Source: Pseudomonadota bacterium
GTDB taxonomy: Bacteria; Pseudomonadota; Alphaproteobacteria; Rhizobiales; Tepidamorphaceae
Direction of reading: 5' to 3'
Length of the DNA stretch: 9,782 bases
Assembly (NCBI GenBank): GCA_023435545.1
Contig: JAEYRQ010000473.1
Coordinates: 1 to 9,782, forward strand
Position numbers and translations under genes: made by a program. Of the stretch, positions 1 to 7,100 are shown piece after piece (positions within the stretch are counted from its first letter, which is position 1; every line of letters starts with the position of its first letter). Below the pieces are notes generated by a model that made no database searches, was not told the DNA's origin, and saw nothing but the letters and a program-made list of their open reading frames with translations.

Positions 1-771
1 CCAGGTTTCGGCGAAATCCTCCCAAGGATGCGCACTGGCATAGGCGGTGACGTGGCGCTCCTGCCAGTCGGCAGGTGCTCCGTCGGCATAGTGGCGCTGC
101 AGCGACTCGCCATAGTCGGCGCGCTCGTCGCCGAACATGGACCGGAACTCGTCGAGCAGACCGCCGTCGCGGACCAGAAGGTTCCAGTAGTGGTGTCCGA
201 CCTCATGGCGAAAATGGCCGAGCAGGGTCCGATACGGCTCGTTCAACGCGGCGCGGCGAGCCTCCCGCTCCGCGTCGTCGGCCTCCGCGATGTTGAGCGT
301 GATCAGCCCGTCCGCGTGACCGGTCAGCACCGGTCGGCCGGGGTCCGTATCGGCCAGGAAATCGAAGGCGAGGCCGGTCTCGTCGTCGCTGGCCCTGGTA
401 TCGATGGGCAGGTCGAGGCGCAGCAGCGAATAGACAAGCCGACGCTTGCCGGATTCGATCTGGCGCCAGAGTTCGACGTTCCGCTCGACGGTGAGATCGG
501 GAATGGTGCGGTTCAGTCCGCACGATACGCACAGGTCTCCGGCCGATGCAGCCGGTACCAGCCAGTTGCACGCCCCGTAGCCCGCATTCGCGCAGAAGCG
601 CACGCGTTGCTCCGCCTCGCCCCAGGGCTGCCAGAGCGGGGCGTCGAGGGGCACGAGGGCCGTCAACTCCGCCGCGTCCGGCCGGAAGCCGAGCGCCGAG
701 CCGCAGCGTTCGCAGACGACGTTCTCGAAATAGACCGGCAGTCCGCAACTCTGGCATTCGAACAGCTTCAT
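1..771 (-). CDS. Putative zinc-binding metallopeptidase, zinc-ribbon type (DUF2248/COG4307-like), C-terminus beyond window
   Basis: The reading frame is open for 257 codons from the ATG at 769-771 and runs off the left edge. The N-terminus carries a zinc-ribbon-like set of cysteines (C6, C9, C20, C23), with further cysteines at C60, C68, C81 and C84. A gluzincin-type HExxH motif (HEVGH, residues 189-193) follows, then a conserved GDERADYG stretch at 213-220 and a SAHPWEDFAET segment near the cut. This order is typical of the uncharacterised family annotated as putative zinc-binding metallopeptidase (PF10005-like). Proteolysis is inferred from HExxH only; no substrate is known to me. The Shine-Dalgarno signal is weak. 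The gene lies 82 bp downstream of the Sua5 gene on the same strand and could be co-transcribed with it. No signal peptide is visible, so it is probably cytoplasmic. The family is quite sure, the function is not. Confidence 0.85.
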   Translation of the reverse strand, partial: MKLFECQSCGLPVYFENVVCERCGSALGFRPDAAELTALVPLDAPLWQPWGEAEQRVRFCANAGYGACNWLVPAASAGDLCVSCGLNRTIPDLTVERNVELWRQIESGKRRLVYSLLRLDLPIDTRASDDETGLAFDFLADTDPGRPVLTGHADGLITLNIAEADDAEREARRAALNEPYRTLLGHFRHEVGHHYWNLLVRDGGLLDEFRSMFGDERADYGESLQRHYADGAPADWQERHVTAYASAHPWEDFAETW

Positions 772-853
772 GGCGAGGTCTCGCGATCACCAAGGAGGCA
801 GGGGAACGCGCCGCCACCTGAATCGATCCGCCGGGCGATCCCGACTGGCCATC

Positions 854-1840
854 CTACCGGACTGCCGCGCGCCGCAGGCGGTCGTTAACCGCCTCGCCGA
901 GCCCCTCGTCGGGGATCGGCGAGACCGCGATGGTGGCGGCGCCCGACGCATCCAGCCGCCGCAGGCAGGTGAACAGGTTCGCGGCCGCCTCGGTCAGGTC
1001 ACCGGCCTCGGAGAGGTTGAGGATCACCGCCGCGGTATCGGCGCCGTCAGGAAGATGTGGCCCGAAGGCGAGCAGCGCCTCGCCGGCCGCCACGTCGAAG
1101 GCGTCGAGACGCACCCGGGCATTCGGCGCGTAGTGCGAGGCGAGCATGCCGGGCGCTTGCGGGCGCCCCGGATCGTGAGCGTCAGGCGTCGCCAGGGCTC
1201 GCCCGAGCACCGCCTCGATGTCGGCGCGCGAGATCCCGCCCGGGCGGAGCAACACGGGATCGGGCCCCACGCAGGCGACGATGGTCGATTCCAGTCCGAC
1301 CCGGCACGGGCCGGCGTCGATCACTAGCGCCACGGCCTCTCCAAGCTCCTCGATCGCCGCTTCGGCGGTGGTCGGGCTGATCCGGCCGGAGCGGTTGGCA
1401 CTGGGGGCGGCGAAGGGGCTGCCGAGCAGACGCGCGATGTCGCGGGCAATCGGTGCGTCGGGCAGCCGCAGGCCGACCGTGTCGAGCCCTGCCGTCACGA
1501 GATCGCAGATCGTCGAACCCGGCCGCCGCGGCACCACCAGCGTCAGCGGCCCAGGCCAGAACGCCTCGGCAAGCTTCGAGGCGGATGCGTCGAACGCCCC
1601 GTGCGCCTCAGCCATTCCCCGGTCGGCGACATGCGAGATCAGCGGATTGAAGGCCGGGCGCCCCTTCGCCGCATAGAGCCTCGCAACCGCCTCGGCGTTC
1701 GTCGCGTCGGCGGCGAGGCCATAGACCGTCTCGGTCGGCAGCACCACCAGTTCGCCCGCCCCGAGACGGCGCGCGGCCGCCGCCGCGATGGTCTCGCGAA
1801 CTTCCGCGCCGGCGGCGGGATCGAGGCGTACGAGGTCCAA
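854..1840 (-). CDS. L-threonylcarbamoyladenylate synthase, Sua5/YrdC/YciO family
   Basis: This 328-residue protein has the size of two-domain Sua5 rather than the short TsaC. The YrdC domain (about 15-200) contains PTETVYGLAADA (35-46), the KxR motif (K59, R61, followed by AFNPL) and the SxN motif (S147, N149 in APSANRSG). These elements bind ATP, threonine and bicarbonate in this family. The linker PGMLASHYAPN (230-240) and a C-terminal Sua5 domain (about 241-328) follow. The known role is making threonylcarbamoyl-AMP, the donor for t6A at position 37 of ANN-decoding tRNAs, in the cytosol. The start is taken as TTG at 1838-1840, because the YrdC fold begins soon after and no ATG or GTG lies upstream in frame; a GGAAG lies about 9 nt before it. 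It is divergent from the acyl-CoA dehydrogenase and upstream of the zinc peptidase. Gene name could be sua5 or tsaC. Confidence 0.93.
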   Translation of the reverse strand: MDLVRLDPAAGAEVRETIAAAAARRLGAGELVVLPTETVYGLAADATNAEAVARLYAAKGRPAFNPLISHVADRGMAEAHGAFDASASKLAEAFWPGPLTLVVPRRPGSTICDLVTAGLDTVGLRLPDAPIARDIARLLGSPFAAPSANRSGRISPTTAEAAIEELGEAVALVIDAGPCRVGLESTIVACVGPDPVLLRPGGISRADIEAVLGRALATPDAHDPGRPQAPGMLASHYAPNARVRLDAFDVAAGEALLAFGPHLPDGADTAAVILNLSEAGDLTEAAANLFTCLRRLDASGAATIAVSPIPDEGLGEAVNDRLRRAAVR

Positions 1841-1891
1841 GACGCGGTGCTTCCGTTTACGTAAGATGGATCGTGCCGGCGGCGCTATCCG

Positions 1892-1919
1892 TTGACGCCC
1901 CGCCGGTCGGGCATAAAGT
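1892..1919 (+). promoter_or_regulatory. Candidate sigma-70 promoter for the acyl-CoA dehydrogenase cluster
   Basis: TTGACG at 1892-1897 matches five of six bases of the -35 consensus. After a 16-nt spacer, TAAAGT at 1914-1919 matches four of six of the -10 consensus. The AT-rich ATAAAG stands out in an otherwise very GC-rich stretch. It points towards the TTG start at 2010, giving a leader of roughly 80 nt. It sits in the divergent gap between the Sua5 gene and the dehydrogenase. This is prediction by motif only. Confidence 0.45.
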
Positions 1920-1999
1920 GCAGGCCGGTTCAGGCCCCGCCTATTGGCCGGGCCGGCGCGACGTCGTCAAGCGCGTCCGCGTTGTCACATGTTCGATCT

Positions 2000-2004
2000 G
2001 GAGG
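2000..2004 (+). promoter_or_regulatory. Shine-Dalgarno GGAGG fixing a TTG start
   Basis: GGAGG lies 5 nt before the TTG at 2010-2012. The in-frame ATG at 1989 and TTG at 1944 have no comparable ribosome-binding site. Starting at 2010 gives the N-terminus MSYRAPV, which is the usual beginning of this dehydrogenase family, so the site decides the start. Confidence 0.75.
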
Positions 2005-2009
2005 TTGAG

Positions 2010-3788
2010 TTGAGCTATCGCGCGCCGGTTTCCGATATCGCCTTCGCCCTGCGCCACATCGCCGGTCTCGACCGGGAACTGGAGCGCGGCACCTTCGGCG
2101 ACCTCAGCGCCGACCTGGTGGACGCGGTGCTGAGCGAGGCCGGCCGCTTCGCGACCGAGGAGATCGCCCCGCTCAACCGGGTGGGCGACGAGGTCGGGGC
2201 GGTGCTTTCGGACGGCGCGGTGACCATGCCGCCCGGCTGGAAGGAAGCGTACGGGCGCTGGATCGAGGGCGGCTGGGCGAGCCTGACCGGGCCGGCCGGG
2301 TTCGGCGGCCAGGACCTGCCGACCTGCCTGTCGGTCGCGACGCTGGAGATGTGGAACTCCGGCTCCATGGCCTACGGCATCGGCCCGACCCTGACGCTCG
2401 GCGCGGTCGAGGCAATTCATGCACATGCCAGCCAGAAACTGCAGGAAGTTTTCCTCGCCAAACTGGTCTCCGGCGAGTGGATGGGGACGATGAACCTGAC
2501 CGAGCCGCAGGCGGGCTCGGACCTCGCGCTCCTCAAGGCGAAGGCAGAGCCCCGGGGCGACGGCAGCTACCTGATCCGCGGCACCAAGATCTTCATCACC
2601 TATGGCGAGCACGACTTCACCGACAATATCGTACACCTTGTTCTGGCAAGGCTTTCGGACGCGCCGGCGGGCACACGGGGCATCTCGCTGTTCCTCGTGC
2701 CGAAGTTTCTCGTGAACCCGGACGGCTCGCTGGGGCCGCGCAACGACGTGTGGTGCCGCAGCCTCGAGCACAAGCTCGGCATCCATGCCAGCCCCACCTG
2801 CGTGATGGCTTTCGGCGAAAACGAGGGCGCGGTCGGCTGGCTGGTCGGCGAGGAGAACCGCGGCCTGAACTGCATGTTCACGATGATGAACAACGCCAGA
2901 CTATGCGTTGGAATTCAAGGGGTTGCGGTCGCTGAGCGGGCTTATCAGACCGCACTCGGCTATGCTCGCGAGCGCCGGCAGGGGCGGATGCCGGGCATGC
3001 CGCCGGAGGAGGCCGTGCCGATCATCGCGCACCCGGACATCCGCCGCAGCCTGATGACCATGAAGGCGCTGACGGCGGCTGCGCGGGCGATCTGCTACGA
3101 AACGGCGCTCGCCACCGACCTCGCCCGCCATGCCCGCGAGGAGGGTGAGCGCGAGGCCGCGCAGGCGCGCGCCAATCTACTCACGCCGGTCGCCAAGGCC
3201 TTCTCCACCGACATCGGCGTCGAGGTCGCCTCGATCGGGATCCAGGTGCACGGCGGCATGGGCTACATCGAGGAGACCGGGGCGGCCCAGCACCTGCGCG
3301 ACGCGCGCATCGCGCCGATCTACGAGGGGACCCACGGCATCCAGGCGATCGACCTAGTCGCCCGCAAGCTGCCGCTCGGCGGCGGCCGGGTCGTCGCCTC
3401 CTACATCGCCGACATGCGCCGGATTGCTGAGGCGGTGTCGGAGACCAACGACCCTGCATTCGGCACGATGGGGACACGGCTCGCCGCGGCGATCGACGCG
3501 CTGGAGCGGGCGACCGCATGGCTCGCCGGGACCTTGCCCGCCACTCCGGACGCCGCGCTGGCCGGGGCGACGCCGTATCTGCGGCTGTTCGGCCTGGCCG
3601 CCGGCGGCATCGCGCTCGCGCGTGGCGCCCTAGCCGCCAGGGCGCTCGCCGACGAGGCCCAGGCCGGTCCGGTGACGCTCGCCCGGTTCTTCGCCGAGAA
3701 CATCTGCCCGGAAGCACCGGGGCTCGCCGATGTGGTCATCGGCGGGGCAGAGTCGGTCGTCGCGGCCGAGGTCGCGCTGGCCTCATAA
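2010..3788 (+). CDS. Acyl-CoA dehydrogenase, large DmdC-like subfamily
   Basis: The 592-residue flavoprotein is predicted to introduce an alpha-beta double bond into an acyl-CoA. Domain order is an N-terminal helical domain (about 30-155), the beta-domain starting at the FAD-contacting TEPQAGSD motif (164-171), a C-terminal helical domain (about 280-450), and an extra C-terminal segment of about 125 residues (PF12806-like). E439 in IYEGTHGIQ aligns with the catalytic base of medium-chain acyl-CoA dehydrogenase (the same IYEGT motif). Length and the SYRAPV start match the subfamily that includes DmdC (3-methylmercaptopropionyl-CoA dehydrogenase); many members act on other acyl-CoAs, so DMSP catabolism is not claimed. 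The start is TTG at 2010 (GGAGG 5 nt upstream). The SDR gene begins 15 nt after the stop, implying an operon. Three short stretches (about 2409-2460, 2620-2660 and 2890-2960) use AT-richer, rarer codons than the rest. Confidence 0.93.
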   Translation: MSYRAPVSDIAFALRHIAGLDRELERGTFGDLSADLVDAVLSEAGRFATEEIAPLNRVGDEVGAVLSDGAVTMPPGWKEAYGRWIEGGWASLTGPAGFGGQDLPTCLSVATLEMWNSGSMAYGIGPTLTLGAVEAIHAHASQKLQEVFLAKLVSGEWMGTMNLTEPQAGSDLALLKAKAEPRGDGSYLIRGTKIFITYGEHDFTDNIVHLVLARLSDAPAGTRGISLFLVPKFLVNPDGSLGPRNDVWCRSLEHKLGIHASPTCVMAFGENEGAVGWLVGEENRGLNCMFTMMNNARLCVGIQGVAVAERAYQTALGYARERRQGRMPGMPPEEAVPIIAHPDIRRSLMTMKALTAAARAICYETALATDLARHAREEGEREAAQARANLLTPVAKAFSTDIGVEVASIGIQVHGGMGYIEETGAAQHLRDARIAPIYEGTHGIQAIDLVARKLPLGGGRVVASYIADMRRIAEAVSETNDPAFGTMGTRLAAAIDALERATAWLAGTLPATPDAALAGATPYLRLFGLAAGGIALARGALAARALADEAQAGPVTLARFFAENICPEAPGLADVVIGGAESVVAAEVALAS

Positions 3789-3792
3789 GTGC

Positions 3793-3798
3793 AGGAGG
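3793..3798 (+). promoter_or_regulatory. Shine-Dalgarno AGGAGG fixing a GTG start
   Basis: AGGAGG is 5 nt before the GTG at 3804-3806. The in-frame GTG at 3789, directly after the preceding stop codon, lies upstream of this site and has no ribosome-binding site of its own. The chosen start gives MPTLKDKTLFITGASRGIG, the normal SDR beginning. Confidence 0.75.
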
Positions 3799-3803
3799 GA
3801 GCG

Positions 3804-4676
3804 GTGCCGACACTGAAGGACAAGACCCTGTTCATCACCGGTGCGAGCCGCGGCATTGGCCTCGCGATAGCACTCAGAGCCGCGCGTGACGGCGCCAACA
3901 TCGCGATTGCCGCCAAGACCGCCGAGCCGAACCCGAAGCTGGAAGGCACGATCTACTCCGCCGCCGAGGCGATCGAGGCGGCCGGCGGCCGGGCGCTGCC
4001 GCTCGTCTGCCACTTCCGCGACGTGGCGCAGGGCGCGGCCGCGGTGCAGGCGGCCGCGGAGCGATTCGGCGGCATCGACATCTGCGTCAACAACGCCAGC
4101 GCCATCTCGCTCACCGGCATCCTCCAGACCGAGATGAAGCGCTTCGACCTGATGCATCAGATCAACGCGCGCGGCACGTTTCTCGTGTCGAAGGCCTGCA
4201 TCCCGCATCTCGAAAAGTCGGGAAATCCGCACATCCTGATGCTGTCACCACCGCTCGACATGCAGGCGAAGTGGTTCGCCCCGCACACCGCCTACACCAT
4301 GGCGAAGTTCGGCATGAGCATGGTGGTGCTCGGCCTGTCGGGGGAACTGAAGGGCAAGGGCATCGCCGTCAACGCGCTGTGGCCGCGAACCACCATCGCG
4401 ACGGCAGCCGTCAAGAACCTGCTCGGCGGCGAGGCGCTGATGCGGGCGAGCCGCACGCCGGAGATCCTTGGCGAGGCGGCCTACCGGATCTTCACGAAGC
4501 CCTCCCGCGAGTTCACCGGCAGGTTCCTGATCGACGACAGTTTTCTGTGGGAGGAGGGTGAGCGCGACTTCGACCGCTACCGGGTCGATCCCTCAGTTGA
4601 TCTGCAGGTCGACTTCTTCGTGCCGGACGACATGCCGCCGCCCGTGAGCCTGAAACGCATCGCAGCGTCCGGATAG
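3804..4676 (+). CDS. Short-chain dehydrogenase/reductase, HSDL2-like
   Basis: This 290-residue classical SDR has a Rossmann nucleotide-binding motif TGASRGIG (12-19), the NNAS motif (96-99), and a catalytic serine and tyrosine/lysine at S148 (LSPP) and Y164/K168 (YTMAK). The LSPPLDMQAKWF...YTMAKFGMSM stretch and the later NALWPRT segment resemble hydroxysteroid dehydrogenase-like protein 2 (HSDL2), but the C-terminal SCP2 lipid-binding domain of animal HSDL2 is absent. It should be an NAD(P)-dependent oxidoreductase of the cytosol; the substrate is unknown. Its start, 15 nt after the acyl-CoA dehydrogenase stop, strongly suggests co-transcription and a role in the oxidation or reduction of an acyl-CoA or fatty-acid-derived intermediate (inference). 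The AT-rich ATA and AGA codons near 3866 are unlike neighbouring codon use. Confidence 0.9.
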   Translation: MPTLKDKTLFITGASRGIGLAIALRAARDGANIAIAAKTAEPNPKLEGTIYSAAEAIEAAGGRALPLVCHFRDVAQGAAAVQAAAERFGGIDICVNNASAISLTGILQTEMKRFDLMHQINARGTFLVSKACIPHLEKSGNPHILMLSPPLDMQAKWFAPHTAYTMAKFGMSMVVLGLSGELKGKGIAVNALWPRTTIATAAVKNLLGGEALMRASRTPEILGEAAYRIFTKPSREFTGRFLIDDSFLWEEGERDFDRYRVDPSVDLQVDFFVPDDMPPPVSLKRIAASG

Positions 4677-4766
4677 TCATCCCGGATAGAGCCAGCGGGC
4701 GAACAGCCGCGTCATGCGCGGCAGCACCACATGGTTTGTCAACCGTGCTCGCGGAGGGAGATGACG

Positions 4767-5666
4767 ATGGCGACTAATGAAATCGACGTGGTTCGCGCGC
4801 TACTCGGTGCCAGACCGCGGCCCGTTGGCTGGGCCGAACGCCGGCAACGGATCGATGAGGTCGGCTCGGTCTGGCCTGTCGCCGCGGACGTGGCGCTGGA
4901 GCCTGTCGACATCGGCGGCGTGCCGGGCGAGTGGTCGATCGTGCCCGGCAGCGATCCCTCGCGCGTGCTCGTCTACTTCCACGGCGGCGGCTACTGCTCT
5001 GGCTCCATCGTCAGTCATCGGCGGCTGGTCACCGAGGTGGGCCGAGCGGCCGGTCTGCGTACCCTCGCGATCGACTACCGCCTTGCGCCGGAGCACCCCT
5101 TCCCCGCTGCGCTGGAGGACGCGCTGACGACGTGGCATTGGCTCCGCGGCCAGGGCATCGCCGCCGGCCGCATCGCGGTCGGTGGAGACAGCGCCGGGGG
5201 CAACCTCACCGTGGTGCTGATCAACGCGCTGCGCGAGGCGGGCGAGCAACTTCCGGGCTGCGCCTGGCTCGTCTCGCCATGGACCGATCTCACCATGTCG
5301 GGCGACACACTCGCGACCAGGGACGAAGTCGATCCGCTCATCCACAAGGCCTATCTGGAGGAACTCGCCGCTGCATATCTCTCCGGCGGCATCGGCCCGG
5401 CCGATCCCCGGGTGTCGCCGCTCTTCGCCGACCTGCGCGGCCTGCCGCCCGTTCTCGTGCAGGTCGGTTCGGACGAGACGCTGCTCGCCGATGCCTCCCG
5501 GTTCGCTGTCGCGGCCGGCGCGGCCGAGGTACCGGTCACGCTGCAGATATGGCCCCGCATGATCCATGCCTGGCCGATGTGGAACGCCCGCCTGGAGGCA
5601 GGCCGCAGTGCCCTTGCCGATGCCGGGGCGTTCATGCGCAACCATCTGCGGAACGGCTCCCCCTGA
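4767..5666 (+). CDS. Alpha/beta hydrolase, hormone-sensitive-lipase family (esterase/lipase, GDSAG type)
   Basis: The 299-residue protein carries the HGGG oxyanion-hole motif (72-75), the nucleophile S142 in GGDSAGGN, the acid D236 in VGSDETLLAD and the histidine H267 in RMIHAWPMW. This is the full triad of bacterial family IV (HSL-like) carboxylesterases, which cleave short- to medium-chain esters. No signal peptide is evident, so it is probably cytosolic. The ATG at 4767 is preferred because GGAGG lies 9 nt upstream (4753-4757). ATG at 4761 (only 3 nt after the same motif) and ATG at 4731 (no ribosome-binding site) are alternatives. It follows the SDR by 90 nt on the same strand and may be part of the same catabolic unit, releasing a carboxylic acid or alcohol for the two oxidoreductases (inference). 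A large hairpin overlaps its stop codon. Confidence 0.92.
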   Translation: MATNEIDVVRALLGARPRPVGWAERRQRIDEVGSVWPVAADVALEPVDIGGVPGEWSIVPGSDPSRVLVYFHGGGYCSGSIVSHRRLVTEVGRAAGLRTLAIDYRLAPEHPFPAALEDALTTWHWLRGQGIAAGRIAVGGDSAGGNLTVVLINALREAGEQLPGCAWLVSPWTDLTMSGDTLATRDEVDPLIHKAYLEELAAAYLSGGIGPADPRVSPLFADLRGLPPVLVQVGSDETLLADASRFAVAAGAAEVPVTLQIWPRMIHAWPMWNARLEAGRSALADAGAFMRNHLRNGSP

Positions 5667-5688
5667 CGGGTGCCCGGCCGTCGGGGGA
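5658..5688 (+). terminator. Strong GC hairpin at the end of the esterase gene (possible terminator)
   Basis: Positions 5658-5663 and 5665-5669 pair with 5678-5688 to form an 11-bp stem with one bulged T (5664) and an 8-nt loop. The stem contains the TGA stop of the esterase gene. No T-run follows, so it is not a textbook intrinsic terminator. It may pause or terminate transcription, protect the 3' end, or limit read-through into the next gene. It also argues against a start at GTG 5670, which lies in the loop. Confidence 0.5.
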
Positions 5689-5807
5689 ATGCCGAGGTCG
5701 AGGGACCGTACCCCGTCCTGTCGGAGGATGGCGGCTTCACAAACCCCTCGCCATCGGGGAACCGCGCCGCTAGGGTCTCGGACGACATTCTGGAACGGTT
5801 ACCAGCC

Positions 5808-6734
5808 TTGCCTACGCTCTATCTCTCGCATTCCGCCTGCCTCGAGCACGACAATGGCTACGGCCATCCCGAGCGCGCCGACCGTCTCAGGGCGATCGAA
5901 CGGGCGCTCGAGGACGAGGCCTTCTCGCTGCTGGTGCGCGAGCGCGCGCCGCGCGGCACGCTGGAGCAGGCGGCGCTGGCCCATCCGATGGCCTATGTCG
6001 AGCGGATCGCCGCCATGTCGCCGGCTGACGGCATCGTCCATATCGACGCCGACACCTCGATGTCGCCGGGCAGTCTCGAAGCTGCCCTGCACGCGGTGGG
6101 CGCGGCGACCGCCGCGGTGGACGAGGTAATGGCCGGCAAGGTCGCCAACGCCTTCTGCGCGGTTCGTCCGCCCGGCCACCACGCGGAGACCGCTCGGGCG
6201 ATGGGGTTCTGCCTCTTCAACACCGCGGCGATCGCCGCCCGGCACGCGCAGGCCGCACACGGGGCGGAGCGGGTCGCGGTGATCGATTTCGACGTCCATC
6301 ACGGCAACGGCACCCAGGACATCTTCTGGGATGATGCCAGCCTGTTCTACGGCTCGACCCACCAGATGCCGCTCTATCCGGGCACCGGCGCGATCTCGGA
6401 GCGTGGGGTGGGCAACATCTTCAACGCTCCGCTCGCTCCCGGCGCCGGCGGGCCGGAGTTCCGCGAGGCGATGGAGGGCGTGGTACTGCCCGGCCTCGAA
6501 CGATTCGCGCCCGACCTCGTGATCATTTCCGCCGGCTTCGACGCCCACACCCGCGATCCGCTCGCCAATATCAACCTGGTCGAGGAGGATTTCGCCTGGA
6601 TTACCAGACGGTTGCTGGAAATTTCCGATGCCTCCTGCAACGGCAGGGTCGTATCCTTGCTGGAAGGCGGCTACGATCTGATGGGGCTCGCCCTCTCGGC
6701 GGCGGCGCATGTGCGGACGCTGATGCGGGCGTGA
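5808..6734 (+). CDS. Histone deacetylase family protein (bacterial HDAC-like Zn-dependent amidohydrolase)
   Basis: From the TTG at 5808 the protein has 308 residues, the usual length for bacterial HDAC-like amidohydrolases, and starts [14 protein letters not shown], as these proteins do. The active site is complete: the His pair H124/H125 in RPPGHHAET, zinc ligands D162 and H164 in [11 protein letters not shown], third ligand D245 in [10 protein letters not shown], and the transition-state tyrosine Y289 in EGGYDL. Such enzymes deacetylate acetylated polyamines, lysines or small amides; bacteria lack canonical histones, so the substrate is open. The start is uncertain: the frame is open from GTG 5670, but that codon lies inside a hairpin and the intervening sequence does not look like the family; only a weak GGAA precedes the TTG. 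xseB begins 25 nt downstream, suggesting one transcript. Confidence 0.92.
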   Translation: MPTLYLSHSACLEHDNGYGHPERADRLRAIERALEDEAFSLLVRERAPRGTLEQAALAHPMAYVERIAAMSPADGIVHIDADTSMSPGSLEAALHAVGAATAAVDEVMAGKVANAFCAVRPPGHHAETARAMGFCLFNTAAIAARHAQAAHGAERVAVIDFDVHHGNGTQDIFWDDASLFYGSTHQMPLYPGTGAISERGVGNIFNAPLAPGAGGPEFREAMEGVVLPGLERFAPDLVIISAGFDAHTRDPLANINLVEEDFAWITRRLLEISDASCNGRVVSLLEGGYDLMGLALSAAAHVRTLMRA

Positions 6735-6759
6735 CGGGGCGGAGGCCACGAGGGAAGTA

Positions 6760-7023
6760 ATGTCGGCAAGCAACGCCCCCAATCCGCCAGGGGAGATCTC
6801 GACGCTTACGTTCGAGCAGGCACTGGCAGCGCTCGAGAAGATCGTCGAGCGGCTGGAAAGCGGCAACGTGCCGCTCGAGGAATCGATCTCGATCTATGAG
6901 CGCGGCAATGCGCTGCGCGAGCACTGCGAAGCGCTCTTGAAGACCGCGGAGACGAAGGTCGAGAAGATCGTCGTCGGCCGCAACGGCGAGGCTGCGGGGA
7001 CCGCGCCGCTGGACGTGGACTGA
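6760..7023 (+). CDS. xseB: Exodeoxyribonuclease VII small subunit
   Basis: This 87-residue acidic protein contains the XseB signature: [20 protein letters not shown] (16-35) followed by [34 protein letters not shown], two helices of a coiled-coil hairpin. Several XseB chains bind each XseA to form exonuclease VII, which degrades single-stranded DNA in both directions in the cytosol. xseA is not in the window. The ATG at 6760 has GAGGGAAG immediately upstream. The HDAC-family gene precedes it by 25 nt. In many alphaproteobacteria xseB is next followed by isoprenoid genes such as ispA or dxs; here a terminator and converging genes follow instead. Confidence 0.95.
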   Translation: MSASNAPNPPGEISTLTFEQALAALEKIVERLESGNVPLEESISIYERGNALREHCEALLKTAETKVEKIVVGRNGEAAGTAPLDVD

Positions 7024-7038
7024 GGTCCACGAAAGAAT

Positions 7039-7070
7039 GCGCCCCGGCTGGGTTGCCGGGGCGCGAGTTT
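7039..7070. terminator. Bidirectional intrinsic terminator between xseB and the PRC-barrel gene
   Basis: A perfect 10-bp stem (7039-7048 with 7055-7064, GCGCCCCGGC and its complement) closes on a 6-nt loop. On the plus strand GAGTTTC follows the stem. On the minus strand ATTCTTTCGT follows, which is the better T-rich tail. It lies 15 nt after the xseB stop and 36 nt beyond the stop of the converging PRC-barrel gene, so it probably serves both. Confidence 0.8.
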
Positions 7071-7100
7071 CAACGGGAGGAGTCTGGCCTTCAGTCGTCC

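Noticed and set aside
28..888. 286-codon plus-strand ORF over the zinc peptidase
   Set aside because: It lies opposite the HExxH protein, which has clear motifs; the plus-strand product looks like nothing and runs into the Sua5 3' end.
2010..3788. Naming the dehydrogenase dmdC and inferring DMSP degradation
   Set aside because: The subfamily is broad, and no dmdA, dmdB or dmdD is present in the window.
5799..6866. 355-codon minus-strand ORF opposite the HDAC-like gene
   Set aside because: Antisense shadow of a gene with a full set of catalytic motifs; no family resemblance.
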